A stretch of 64,000 nt of DNA from NCBI RefSeq assembly GCF_014698015.1, contig NZ_JACXBS010000003.1:1-64000 (forward strand), given 5' to 3'. Positions 15,803 through 23,732 of this stretch are shown in pieces (positions within the stretch are counted from its first letter, which is position 1; every line of letters starts with the position of its first letter). The DNA is from Kocuria sp. cx-455 (GTDB lineage: Bacteria; Actinomycetota; Actinomycetes; Actinomycetales; Micrococcaceae). The notes below the pieces were generated by a model. It worked only from the letters and a program-made list of their open reading frames with translations. It did no database searches and was not told the origin of the DNA. A program made the position numbers and the translations under genes.

Positions 15803-17330
15803 TGGTGTCACTCCCTACCGATTGCCCGCCGTACGAGGCGAGGTCCTCCAGAAAACGTTGGGACCAGTCCACCACATCGTGGGTGAGCACCTGGCGGCGC
15901 ATGGAACTCATCCGCTTCTTGGCTTCCGAACCGGGCATGTCACGGGCGTGGAGCATTGCTTCCTTGAGCCCGTCAATGTCGTGTGGATTGACCAGGATGG
16001 CCTGCTTAAGTTGTTCGGCCGCCCCCGTGAACTCGGAGAGCACCAACGTTCCCGAGCGATCCTGTTTGGCGGCCACATACTCCTTGGCCACCAAATTCAT
16101 CCCGTCGCGCAACGCGGTCACGAGCATGACGTCCGCGGCCATGTACAGGGCCACCATTTCCTCGAACGGGTAGCCGTGGTGCAAATACCGAACGGCAGTG
16201 TTGGCCATGGTGTCGAATTGGCCGTTGATCCGACCCACTATGCCCTCCACCTGCTCGCGCAACTGGATGTAGGACTCCACGCGCTCGCGGGACGGGCTGG
16301 CCACCTGGATCAAAGCGGAGTTCTCGACCGAGAGCTTCTCGTCCTCGAGGAGCTCGCCGTAGGCCTTGAGGCGATGCAGGATGCCCTTGGTGTAGTCCAG
16401 TCGGTCCACGCCCAGGTAAACGGTCTCCGGGTCACCCAGTTCCTGCCGGATCTCCCGGGCACGTTTCTTGGTCGCCGGGTTCGACGCCAGTTCCCGGATC
16501 GCCTCCACGTCAATGGAAATGGGGTAGGCGGCGGCGTGAACGGTCCATGACGTCCGTCCGTCCTCGCGGTCGCTCGCTGCCCGGCCCGGCGCGGACGACG
16601 ACGCCGCGGCGTCGGCGAGGGTCGCCTCGGTGAACTCGGCGGCGCCGTTGGTGAAGCGGACGCCCAGGAACTTGCGCACACACCGTTGAAAGTTCTGAGC
16701 GTCACCGGGACGCTGGAACCCGATCAGGTCCGCGCCGGTGAGACCTTCCAGGACGGCCTTGCGCCACGGTAGCTGCGAGTAGATCTCGGTGGGAGGGAAC
16801 GGAATGTGATTGAAGAAACCGACGGTGACGTCCGGGCGGAGCTTGCGCAGCATGCGCGGTACCAGCTGAAGCTGGTAGTCCTGAACCCACACCGTGGCTT
16901 CGGGGGCTGCCGTTTCGGCGGCCATGCGGGCGAAGCGTTCGTTGACGCGACGATAGGCGTACCACCAGGTTCGGTGGAACTCGGGTGGGGCGATCACGTC
17001 GTGGTAGAGCGGCCACAGTGTGGCATTGGAAAAGCCCTCATAATATCGCTTGACCTCGAGCTCGGACAGACCCACAGGAACCAGGTGGAACACGTCGTGG
17101 TCGAACGGCTCGAGGGTTTCGTCCGGGGCGCCGTGCCATCCGACCCAGGCGCCGTCGTGCTTGGCCATGACCGGGGCCAACGCGCTCACCAGGCCACCGG
17201 GGGAACGGCGCCACGTGCTGTCACCGTTCTCGTCGACATCACGGTCCACGGGAAGCCGGTTGGACACCACCACGAAGTCGTACCCCTCCCGGGGCACCGC
17301 CACCTGGTGATCGGATTGGTCTGCTAGCAC
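15783..17330 (-). CDS. otsA: Trehalose-6-phosphate synthase (GT20)
   Basis: 515-aa glycosyltransferase that makes trehalose 6-phosphate from nucleotide-glucose and glucose 6-phosphate. Family landmarks: VVSNRLPV with SPGGLVSAL at the N terminus, WVQDYQLQLVPRMLR, FFNHIPFPPTEI, LGVDRLDYTKGILHRL, TALRDGMNLVAKEYVA and LSEFTGAAEQL. An acidic/Ser-rich insertion (ADAAASSSAPGRAASDREDG) lies between the two Rossmann domains. The GTG start has AAGGAG seven bases upstream. It is first in the operon and divergent from the DsbA-like gene. Confidence 0.95.
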   Translation of the reverse strand: MLADQSDHQVAVPREGYDFVVVSNRLPVDRDVDENGDSTWRRSPGGLVSALAPVMAKHDGAWVGWHGAPDETLEPFDHDVFHLVPVGLSELEVKRYYEGFSNATLWPLYHDVIAPPEFHRTWWYAYRRVNERFARMAAETAAPEATVWVQDYQLQLVPRMLRKLRPDVTVGFFNHIPFPPTEIYSQLPWRKAVLEGLTGADLIGFQRPGDAQNFQRCVRKFLGVRFTNGAAEFTEATLADAAASSSAPGRAASDREDGRTSWTVHAAAYPISIDVEAIRELASNPATKKRAREIRQELGDPETVYLGVDRLDYTKGILHRLKAYGELLEDEKLSVENSALIQVASPSRERVESYIQLREQVEGIVGRINGQFDTMANTAVRYLHHGYPFEEMVALYMAADVMLVTALRDGMNLVAKEYVAAKQDRSGTLVLSEFTGAAEQLKQAILVNPHDIDGLKEAMLHARDMPGSEAKKRMSSMRRQVLTHDVVDWSQRFLEDLASYGGQSVGSDTNDRNAQ

Positions 17331-17523
17331 AACGAGCTCCTTCCGCCCACGGATTAGGGTTCGTGACCATTCTAAGGTTGCGTACTAACCATGGGGGTGG
17401 CAGTAGAAAGTGCGACCCCGTGTGAAGCGGCAACTTTCTGGACAACTCCTGAATCGTGGTGGCCGTGGGGTCCGGGTAATCTGAACGAGACACAGCATTT
17501 GACCGGAAGGAATCACGGACTCC

Positions 17524-18399
17524 ATGGCTTCCCAGAAAAAGACGGCCGGATCCACGACCGCGGATCAGGCGCGAGAACGTGCCCGTCAGATCGCCGACCG
17601 TGAGGCGCGTAGATCCAACGGCAAGCCCAAGGGTCTGATCGCGGGCATCATTGCCCTGCTGCTGGTGATCGGACTGATCATTGCGCTGGTGATCTGGCAG
17701 AACAACAAGAACACGATTCCCGAAGCCGGGCCGGTGCCCGCCAGCGCAAACCAGTACGGTGGTATCCAGCTCAACGAGTCGCAGATCCTGCAGGACACCT
17801 CGGACGTGGACGAGCGTGACATCAATGATGTGCCCCCGCGTCCGGACACCGTGGACGAGTCCAAGACCCCGCCGGGCATCGTGAATGCCAGCGAGGCCAA
17901 GAACAACGACGAACCGGTGCAGCTCGTGATTTTCCAGGACTTCGAGTGCGTGCACTGCGCCGAATTCGAGGCCGAGAACTCCGATCTGATCAAGGAAAAG
18001 GTGCTCTCCGGGGACGTGACCCTGGAGAACCGCAACCTGAACTTCCTGGACAGCGGTAGCCCCGACGCCTATTCCTCGCGTGCCTCCAACGCCGCCTACC
18101 TGGTGGCCGAGCAGGTCGACCCGGAGCAGTACTTGGACTTCACCAAGGAGCTCTTCTCCCACCAGGGCACCGGTGGTTTGAGCAACGACGAGATCGCTGA
18201 GATCGCGTCCAAACACGGCGCCAACGTGAGCGCCGATCAACTGGGCGAGAACACCTACCGGCCCATGGTCGACATCATGGCCCAGGAGTCCGTTGCGAAC
18301 GGGATCGCCGGAACACCCACGATCTTTGTGGATGGCGAACGCTACGCGCAGGGCGATTTCGAGAAGGCCCTCAACGACGCCATCGAGGCCAAGAAGTAG
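17524..18399 (+). CDS. Membrane-anchored DsbA-like thioredoxin-fold protein
   Basis: 291 aa. A charged N-terminal cytoplasmic tail (about 35 residues) and one membrane segment (LIAGIIALLLVIGLIIALVI) anchor an extracellular thioredoxin-fold domain. The active site is FECVHC (CxxC) and the cis-proline loop is GIAGTPTIFVDG, both as in DsbA/thioredoxin_4 proteins. It probably forms or isomerises disulfides in exported proteins. GGAAGG lies about 13 bases before the ATG, rather far, and TAATCT at 17477-17482 is a possible -10. A clear terminator follows. Confidence 0.87.
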   Translation: MASQKKTAGSTTADQARERARQIADREARRSNGKPKGLIAGIIALLLVIGLIIALVIWQNNKNTIPEAGPVPASANQYGGIQLNESQILQDTSDVDERDINDVPPRPDTVDESKTPPGIVNASEAKNNDEPVQLVIFQDFECVHCAEFEAENSDLIKEKVLSGDVTLENRNLNFLDSGSPDAYSSRASNAAYLVAEQVDPEQYLDFTKELFSHQGTGGLSNDEIAEIASKHGANVSADQLGENTYRPMVDIMAQESVANGIAGTPTIFVDGERYAQGDFEKALNDAIEAKK

Positions 18400-18438
18400 G
18401 GTCGCACGCGGGTTCACCGAACGTCTGTGAGCCCCTCC

Positions 18439-18475
18439 GAAGCGGGTCCGTCACCTCAGGGTGCGGGCCCGCTTC
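18439..18475 (+). terminator. Terminator after the DsbA-like gene
   Basis: 12-bp stem with one G-T pair: GAAGCGGGTCCG (18439-18450) and CGGGCCCGCTTC (18464-18475), followed by TTCGTTGT. It ends the upstream gene before the alcohol dehydrogenase promoter. Confidence 0.7.
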
Positions 18476-18560
18476 TTCGTTGTCGCTGTGATGTCGGTCT
18501 TATAGACTGAAAATCCGCTCAGGCGGTTTCATCAGGAGCATCGTGCAAAGGAGCATGAGG

Positions 18561-19586
18561 ATGAGTTCGACTTTCCAAGCAGCCGTGGTTCACAAGTTCG
18601 GTGATGAGCTCACCATCGACGAGGTCGAGGTTCCCCAGCCGGGGCCGGGACAGGTGCTCGTCAGACTGATCGCGTCCGGTGTGTGCCACACGGACCTGCA
18701 CGCGGCCCAGGGCGATTGGCCGGTGAAGCCCACGCTTCCTCTCATCCCCGGACACGAGGGTGTGGGTACCGTGGTCGCCGTGGGGGAGGGGGTGGCTGAC
18801 CTCAAGGAAGGTGACCTGGTAGGCAACGCCTGGCTGGGCAGTTCCTGCGGCAACTGCCAGTACTGTCGGGCCGGGTGGGAGACGTTGTGCGAGGAACAAA
18901 CCAACTCGGGGTATTCGTCGAACGGTTCATTCGGTGAGTACATGCTGGTGGACGCCAAATTCGCGGCCCGCATTCCCGAGGGTGCAGATCCGTACGAAGT
19001 GGCGCCGGTCCTGTGCGCCGGGGTCACCGTGTACAAGGGACTCAAGGAAACGGAGGTGCGCCCCGGTGAATGGGTTGTGATCTCCGGCATCGGCGGCCTG
19101 GGACACCTTGCCGTGCAGTACGCGGTGGCCATGGGCATGCGGGTTGCCGCCGTGGACGTGGCGGACGACAAGCTCGCGTTGGCCAAGAAGCACGGTGCCG
19201 AAGTCACGGTCAACGCGTTCGCCGCTGACCCGGCCGAGGCCATTCAGAAGGAGATCGGCGGCGCCCACGGCGTGCTGGTCACGGCCGTGCACCCGGATGC
19301 CTTCGGCCAGGCCATTGGTATGACCCGGCGCAAAGGAACCATCGTGTTCAACGGCCTGCCCCCGGGAGAATTCCCCGCCCCCATTTTCGACATCGTGCTC
19401 AAACGGCTCACGATTCGCGGTTCCATCGTGGGGACGCGCAAGGACATGGAGGAGGCCCTGGACTTCTATGCCCGCGGTTTGATTCATCCGACCTTCCACA
19501 CGCGTGAGCTCGGGGAGATCAACCAGATCTTCGACGAGATGCATCACGCCAAGATCGACGGCCGCGTGGTGATCAAGTACCAGTAG
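18561..19586 (+). CDS. adhP: Zinc-dependent alcohol dehydrogenase (AdhP type)
   Basis: 341-aa medium-chain dehydrogenase interconverting alcohols and aldehydes with NAD(H). Catalytic zinc ligands are in SGVCHTDLH and GHEGVG; the structural zinc lobe is CGNCQYCRAGWETLC with four Cys; the Rossmann motif is GIGGLGHLAVQ. The length and GRVVIKY C terminus match AdhP/AdhA ethanol dehydrogenases. The ATG at 18561 has AAAGGAGC at the right distance; an ATG at 18555 and a GTG at 18543 are closer to or inside that site. It is a single gene. Confidence 0.92.
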   Translation: MSSTFQAAVVHKFGDELTIDEVEVPQPGPGQVLVRLIASGVCHTDLHAAQGDWPVKPTLPLIPGHEGVGTVVAVGEGVADLKEGDLVGNAWLGSSCGNCQYCRAGWETLCEEQTNSGYSSNGSFGEYMLVDAKFAARIPEGADPYEVAPVLCAGVTVYKGLKETEVRPGEWVVISGIGGLGHLAVQYAVAMGMRVAAVDVADDKLALAKKHGAEVTVNAFAADPAEAIQKEIGGAHGVLVTAVHPDAFGQAIGMTRRKGTIVFNGLPPGEFPAPIFDIVLKRLTIRGSIVGTRKDMEEALDFYARGLIHPTFHTRELGEINQIFDEMHHAKIDGRVVIKYQ

Positions 19587-19595
19587 GCCGCCGGC

Positions 19596-20134
19596 CTATT
19601 CGGTGGTGGGCAGGGCCGGGCGCGCCAGAATTTCGGTGTGCAGCATCGCGAACCACGCGTCCGGCTCACCGGACCAGGCCTTCCACGCTGCCGATATCCC
19701 GTCGAGTTGCGGCTGCGTACTCAGTCTCGGCTCGAGGGCCCGGTCCCCGTACGACGACGCCCGCACCCGGTCCGCCCACGACTCACCCCACCAACGGGTT
19801 GCCCGTGGCGAGGCGTCGCACCACGTCAAAGTTGCCCTCCTCGAAGGGAAGGGCGTAAACATCGGCGAACATGAAGGTGACGTTGGGCAACCCCCGCTCC
19901 CGGGCGGCGTCGGCGGCCGAAGAGATGGCCCGCCGCGACTGGTCGATGCCGATCACCCCGCCCGGGGCCACCGTCTCAGCCAGGTCCAGTGTGATGGCTC
20001 CTGGCCCGCAGCCGATATCCAGGCGAGATACGCCGGGGCTGAGCTCGGGCAACAGTCAGGCCGCGGAATCCGCAGCGCGCCGGGTGCCGTGGGACGCCAG
20101 GACCGAGGGCGCATGACCGTGGGGGTAGAAGCTC
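19596..20134 (-). pseudogene. Broken SAM-dependent methyltransferase (nonsense codon plus internal deletion)
   Basis: Two frames on the minus strand hold pieces of one UbiE/class I methyltransferase. From the ATG at 20134 the frame reads MSFYPHGHAPSVLASHGT to SAA, then TGA, then LLPELSPGVSRLDIGCGPG (SAM motif I) and on to FDVV before running out. A second frame resumes with WWGESWADRVRASSYGD and ends PDAWFAMLHTEILARP, a typical family C terminus. The stop replaces what is usually an aromatic codon (TGG to TGA is the simplest change). Roughly 80 residues between FDVV and WWGE appear to be missing with a frame change. The gene cannot make the full enzyme. Confidence 0.8.
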
Positions 20135-20173
20135 ATGGCAACGGTTTACCATTCGGTCACGGGAGACAAAAGT

Positions 20174-20207
20174 ACCGCCCGGATGCTGGAACGAGCATCC
20201 GGGCGGT
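20174..20207 (-). terminator. Terminator of the tRNA-Thr transcript
   Basis: Perfect 14-bp stem (ACCGCCCGGATGCT / AGCATCCGGGCGGT) with a six-base loop. Read on the minus strand it is followed by ACTTTTGTC, a T-run expected of a rho-independent terminator. It starts eight bases after the tRNA. Confidence 0.85.
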
Positions 20208-20214
20208 GCAATGG

Positions 20215-20291
20215 TGGAGCCCCCTGCCGGATTCGAACCGGCGACCCTCTGTTTACAAGACAGATGCTCTGGCCATCTGAGCTAAGGGGGC
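20215..20291 (-). tRNA. tRNA-Thr (anticodon UGU)
   Basis: The reverse complement folds as a canonical cloverleaf. The acceptor stem is GCCCCCT/AGGGGGC and the D arm is GCTCAGATGGCCAGAGC. The anticodon stem-loop CTGT-CTTGTAA-ACAG has anticodon TGT. The T arm is GCCGG-TTCGAAT-CCGGC, the discriminator is U and CCA is encoded. No integrase or attachment-site duplication is seen beside it. Confidence 0.96.
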
Positions 20292-20465
20292 GTGCCCGTT
20301 GCCGGGCGCCGGGGCGCCGCGGTGGGACCGCTCCATGGTACTGGACAACTCCGGTTTGGACGAACCGCAGGCCCGTGGTGGGAGATCGGCGGCACCGAGG
20401 ACGCCCGTACTGAGTTAGGAATTACTCACTATCGGGTAGCACTCAAACGTGCTTTCATAACAGTC

Positions 20466-20972
20466 ATGGAAATCAAGGGAAAACTCGCCCAAGCCATCAA
20501 CGATCAAATCACCATGGAGCTGCAGGCCACGGTCGTGTACCGTCAGCTCGCCATTGAAATGGACGTTGCGAGCCTGCCCGGATTCGCCACGTGGTTCCGC
20601 GCCCAGGCAGCCGAGGAAATCACGCACGCCGAGAAGTTCATCGACCACATGGTCGACCGCGGCGGGGATCCGCAAATCGGCGACATGGCCGGGCCCGATA
20701 TCCGGGACAAGTCCGTCCTGGGTTGTTTCGAGTCCGCACTCAACCACGAGCGCAGGGTTTCCGAGTCGATCCGCAACTTGTACCGTCTGGCGCAGGAAGA
20801 AGGCGATATCGACTCCATGCCGTTGCTGCACTGGTTCATCAGTGAGCAGGTCGAGGAGGAAGCCACGGTCGAGGAAATCTGCGATCAGGTGCGCCTGGTC
20901 CACAATGACGGCCCGGGTCTGCTCCGTCTGGACACCGAACTCGGTTCTCGTAAGGCACCGACCGTCGCATAG
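20466..20972 (+). CDS. Ferritin
   Basis: 168-aa iron-storage protein of the Ftn family; 24 copies form a shell that oxidises and stores iron. Ferroxidase ligands are recognisable: Glu in INDQITMELQATVVYRQ, EEITHAEKF (ExxH), Glu in NHERRVSESI and the late-helix SEQVEEEATVEE. The length is normal. The start is the ATG at 20466; the frame continues upstream across the tRNA only by chance. There is no good ribosome-binding site, so the mRNA may be leaderless or short-leadered. A small AGCAC/GTGCT repeat lies about 20 bases upstream. Confidence 0.92.
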   Translation: MEIKGKLAQAINDQITMELQATVVYRQLAIEMDVASLPGFATWFRAQAAEEITHAEKFIDHMVDRGGDPQIGDMAGPDIRDKSVLGCFESALNHERRVSESIRNLYRLAQEEGDIDSMPLLHWFISEQVEEEATVEEICDQVRLVHNDGPGLLRLDTELGSRKAPTVA

Positions 20973-20998
20973 CTAAACCGCACGTGGGCTGAGCGTGG

Positions 20999-21034
20999 AA
21001 GGGCCGACACCGTCTAGTCGCGGTGTCGGCCCTT
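20999..21034. terminator. Bidirectional terminator between ferritin and the TIGR03085 gene
   Basis: 14-bp perfect stem AAGGGCCGACACCG / CGGTGTCGGCCCTT with an eight-base loop, between two convergent genes. The downstream base run (CGCCTTTCC) is only moderately T-rich. Confidence 0.75.
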
Positions 21035-21086
21035 CGCCTTTCCGTCTCGGTTTGCCCAGTGGGCGTGTCCGAGACGGCCGGAGTGG

Positions 21087-21689
21087 TTACTCCTGAGTGA
21101 TCTGCACGTCCGCCTGTTCCTGACGGCCGAAGGCCCACAACAGCAACTCGGACGGTTCACCGCGTACGAGGTCCACGTGACGGGCGGAACGCTTGCCGCC
21201 GCGCACGGCACCGAAGCCATTGGCCAACAACACCACCGAGTTGGATTCCTTGCGCAGCAGTGCGGAACCCATGAGCTTGAGGGTGTTCCAAAGATCCTTC
21301 TGCTCGTCGTGGAGCAGTTGACGCGCATGCCACTGCGGCTGGGCGCGGCGGACGTCCTCGTGGTGGACGAAGAACTCGCTGGTGTTCATGCGCTTGTCCA
21401 CGGGGGACCAGCGACCGGGGGAGTACAGCGGCGGGCGCTCCACCAGATCCACCAGTTCTTCCCAGGGCATGTCGTTGTACTTGTTCGCTACGGATTTGAA
21501 GTGAGAACCCAATACCGGAAGCTTGGGGGCGAGGATGCCCACGGCGGCGTCGGGACGGCCATCACGAATGACCAGGTGAACGGCAAGATCGCGCGCCTTC
21601 CAACCTTCGCACAGTGTGGGTGCGTCGGGACCGACGCGGCGCAGCAGAGCGGCCAAGTGGCGGCGTTCGACATTGGCAAAGTTAGTCAT
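21087..21689 (-). CDS. TIGR03085 family metal-binding protein (DinB/maleylpyruvate isomerase-like)
   Basis: 200-aa actinobacterial protein. The N terminus resembles the mycothiol-dependent maleylpyruvate isomerase/DinB fold: FANVERRHLAALLRRVGPDA, CEGWKARDLAVHLVIRDGRP and, later, SEFFVHHEDVRRAQP. Conserved histidines at these three places are the probable metal ligands. No reaction is established for this subfamily; a link to mycothiol chemistry is inferred from the fold. The ATG at 21689 is used; the frame also has a TTG three bases earlier. Confidence 0.8.
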   Translation of the reverse strand: MTNFANVERRHLAALLRRVGPDAPTLCEGWKARDLAVHLVIRDGRPDAAVGILAPKLPVLGSHFKSVANKYNDMPWEELVDLVERPPLYSPGRWSPVDKRMNTSEFFVHHEDVRRAQPQWHARQLLHDEQKDLWNTLKLMGSALLRKESNSVVLLANGFGAVRGGKRSARHVDLVRGEPSELLLWAFGRQEQADVQITQE

Positions 21690-21752
21690 CAAGAATCCGT
21701 TCTAGCGGTGCGTACGGTCATCACCCACGGTAGACGCGCGGGATGCTGATTT

Positions 21753-23732
21753 CTAGCGACCGTCGGGTGGGACTTCTTGGGCGGTGTTCAGCTCGAGTGC
21801 CTGTTCCGGATGATCGAGCGGCGCTTTCGGAGCGTTGAACTGTGAATCGTACAGAGCGGAGTAGTGACCGCCCATGGCGATCAGGTCATCGTGAGATCCC
21901 TGTTCGACGATCTGGCCGGAATCCATCACCAGGATGGTGTCCGCATCGCGGATCGTGGACAGTCGGTGGGCAATCACGAACGAGGTCCGCTGGGCTCGCA
22001 GTGCGGCCATGGCGTGCTGCACCAATAGTTCCGTGCGGGTGTCCACCGAGGACGTCGCCTCGTCCAGGATCAGCAGGGACGGCTGTGCCAAGAAGGCGCG
22101 GGCAATGGTGATCAGCTGCTTCTCGCCCACGGAGATGCTGCCACCCTCTTCATCGATCACGGTGTCGTACCCATCGGGAAGGGCGCGCACGAAACGATCG
22201 ACGTACGTGGCCTTGGCGGCCTCGATGACCTCGTGGTCGGTTGCTTCCTGGCGGCCGTAACGAATGTTCTCCATGATGGTGCCCGAGAACAACCACGCGT
22301 CCTGGAGCACCATGCCCACCTGAGAACGCAACTCGTCACGGGCCAGATCCCGGATATCAATGCCGTCCAGGGTGATAGACCCATCGTCGATCTCGTAGAA
22401 ACGCAGGATCAAGTTGACCAGCGTGGTCTTTCCGGCTCCCGTGTGACCCACGATCGCCACAGTGTGACCCGGGCGAGCCTCGAAGGAGAGGTTTTCGATG
22501 AGCGCTCGAGCGCCATGGGCAAGTGCCTGCTTGTCGTAGGAGAAGCTCACGTTCTCGAACCGCACGTGGCCGTTGGCGCGTTCCGGAAGCTCACGGGTAG
22601 CGGTTTCCGGGTCCTGTTCCTGCGCGTCAAGCAACTCAAAGGTGCGTTCGGCGGAGGCCACACCGGACTGCAACTGGGTGGCCATCCCGGCCACTTGCGA
22701 CAGCGGTTGTGTGAACTCGCGTGAGTACTGGATGAACGCCGTGGCGTCACCCAGGGTCATTTGTCCGGTCGCCACGCGGAGACCGCCGAGCACGGCGATC
22801 CCCACGTAGGACAGGTACGAAATGAACTGCATGATCGGCATGATGGTTCCGGACATGAATTGCGCCCCGAAGGACGCCTTGAAGAGTTTGGCGTTGCGCT
22901 CGTCGAAGATGGCGTCCATGTCGTGTTGCCGGCCGTACGCGTGAACCAGTTCATGTCCCGAGAAGGACTCCTCTACATGACCGTTGAGATGACCCGTGGC
23001 CTCCCATTGTTGGGCATAGAGCTTTTGCGCACGGGTTCCGATGAACCCGGCGGCCACTGCGGACAGGGGTAGGGCAATCATGGCCACCAGAGCCAACTGC
23101 CAGGAGACGATGAACATCATCACGGCGATCCCGATCACCGTGAGCACACTCTGGACCAGTTGGGAAAACGCTTGCTGCAGGGCTGTCTGAATATTGTCCA
23201 CGTCATTGGTGACGCGGGACATCACGTCCCCGCGTTGGCGGGAATCGAAGTAACTCAGGGGCAGGGCATTGATTTTTCGCTCCACCTCGGCGCGCAGATT
23301 GTACACCACGCGCATCACCACGATGTTCAGGACGTAGCCCTGTAACCACATGAGCAGGGACGCGATCGCGTACATGCCCAGTACCGTGAGGATCAGCGTA
23401 CCCAGCAGGGTGAAGTCCACACCCTGACCCGGCACCAAGGTCATGGCAGACAACATGTCTGCCAAGTTGTCCTGCCCTTGCGCGCGCAGTCCATCAACGA
23501 TTTGTGTTTTGTCGGCGCCCGGGGGAAGTTGCTGACCGATCACTCCGGCAAAGATCACGTCCATGGCGCGGCCCAGCACGCGTGGCGCGTACACGCTGAG
23601 CACCACCGAGACGATCACGGCTGAGAAGACCACGGTGAGCGCCAATTTGTGAGGGAAAAGCAGCTTGACCAGGCGGGTCGCGGAGGGCCAGAACTCGCGC
23701 GGTTTCTTGGCGGGGGCCTGCATGTCGCTCAT
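21753..23732 (-). CDS. ABC exporter half-transporter, intact-Walker-B partner of a heterodimer
   Basis: 659-aa ABC-B type exporter with a six-helix membrane domain then an ATPase domain. Walker A is GHTGAGKTT and Walker B LLILDEATSSVD with the catalytic Glu. The signature is deviant (ISVGEKQ instead of LSGGQ). The ATG overlaps the stop of the upstream half-transporter by four bases, so the two are made together and probably form one heterodimeric drug or lipid exporter like TM287/288 or BmrCD. The C-terminal 40 residues are an acidic tail. Confidence 0.9.
   Translation of the reverse strand: MSDMQAPAKKPREFWPSATRLVKLLFPHKLALTVVFSAVIVSVVLSVYAPRVLGRAMDVIFAGVIGQQLPPGADKTQIVDGLRAQGQDNLADMLSAMTLVPGQGVDFTLLGTLILTVLGMYAIASLLMWLQGYVLNIVVMRVVYNLRAEVERKINALPLSYFDSRQRGDVMSRVTNDVDNIQTALQQAFSQLVQSVLTVIGIAVMMFIVSWQLALVAMIALPLSAVAAGFIGTRAQKLYAQQWEATGHLNGHVEESFSGHELVHAYGRQHDMDAIFDERNAKLFKASFGAQFMSGTIMPIMQFISYLSYVGIAVLGGLRVATGQMTLGDATAFIQYSREFTQPLSQVAGMATQLQSGVASAERTFELLDAQEQDPETATRELPERANGHVRFENVSFSYDKQALAHGARALIENLSFEARPGHTVAIVGHTGAGKTTLVNLILRFYEIDDGSITLDGIDIRDLARDELRSQVGMVLQDAWLFSGTIMENIRYGRQEATDHEVIEAAKATYVDRFVRALPDGYDTVIDEEGGSISVGEKQLITIARAFLAQPSLLILDEATSSVDTRTELLVQHAMAALRAQRTSFVIAHRLSTIRDADTILVMDSGQIVEQGSHDDLIAMGGHYSALYDSQFNAPKAPLDHPEQALELNTAQEVPPDGR

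Noticed and set aside
20215-20291. tRNA-Thr as an integration site for a mobile element
   Set aside because: No integrase, no direct repeat of the tRNA 3' end and only host-type genes on both sides.
20414-20440. Iron box (IdeR/DtxR site) upstream of ferritin
   Set aside because: TTAGGAATTACTCAC looks like the left half of a DtxR box, but the right half does not match; fewer than ten of 19 consensus positions agree.
20292-20465. N-terminal extension of ferritin toward the tRNA gene
   Set aside because: Ferritins start at the MEIKGKLAQAIN position. The extension would be encoded by the tRNA promoter region.
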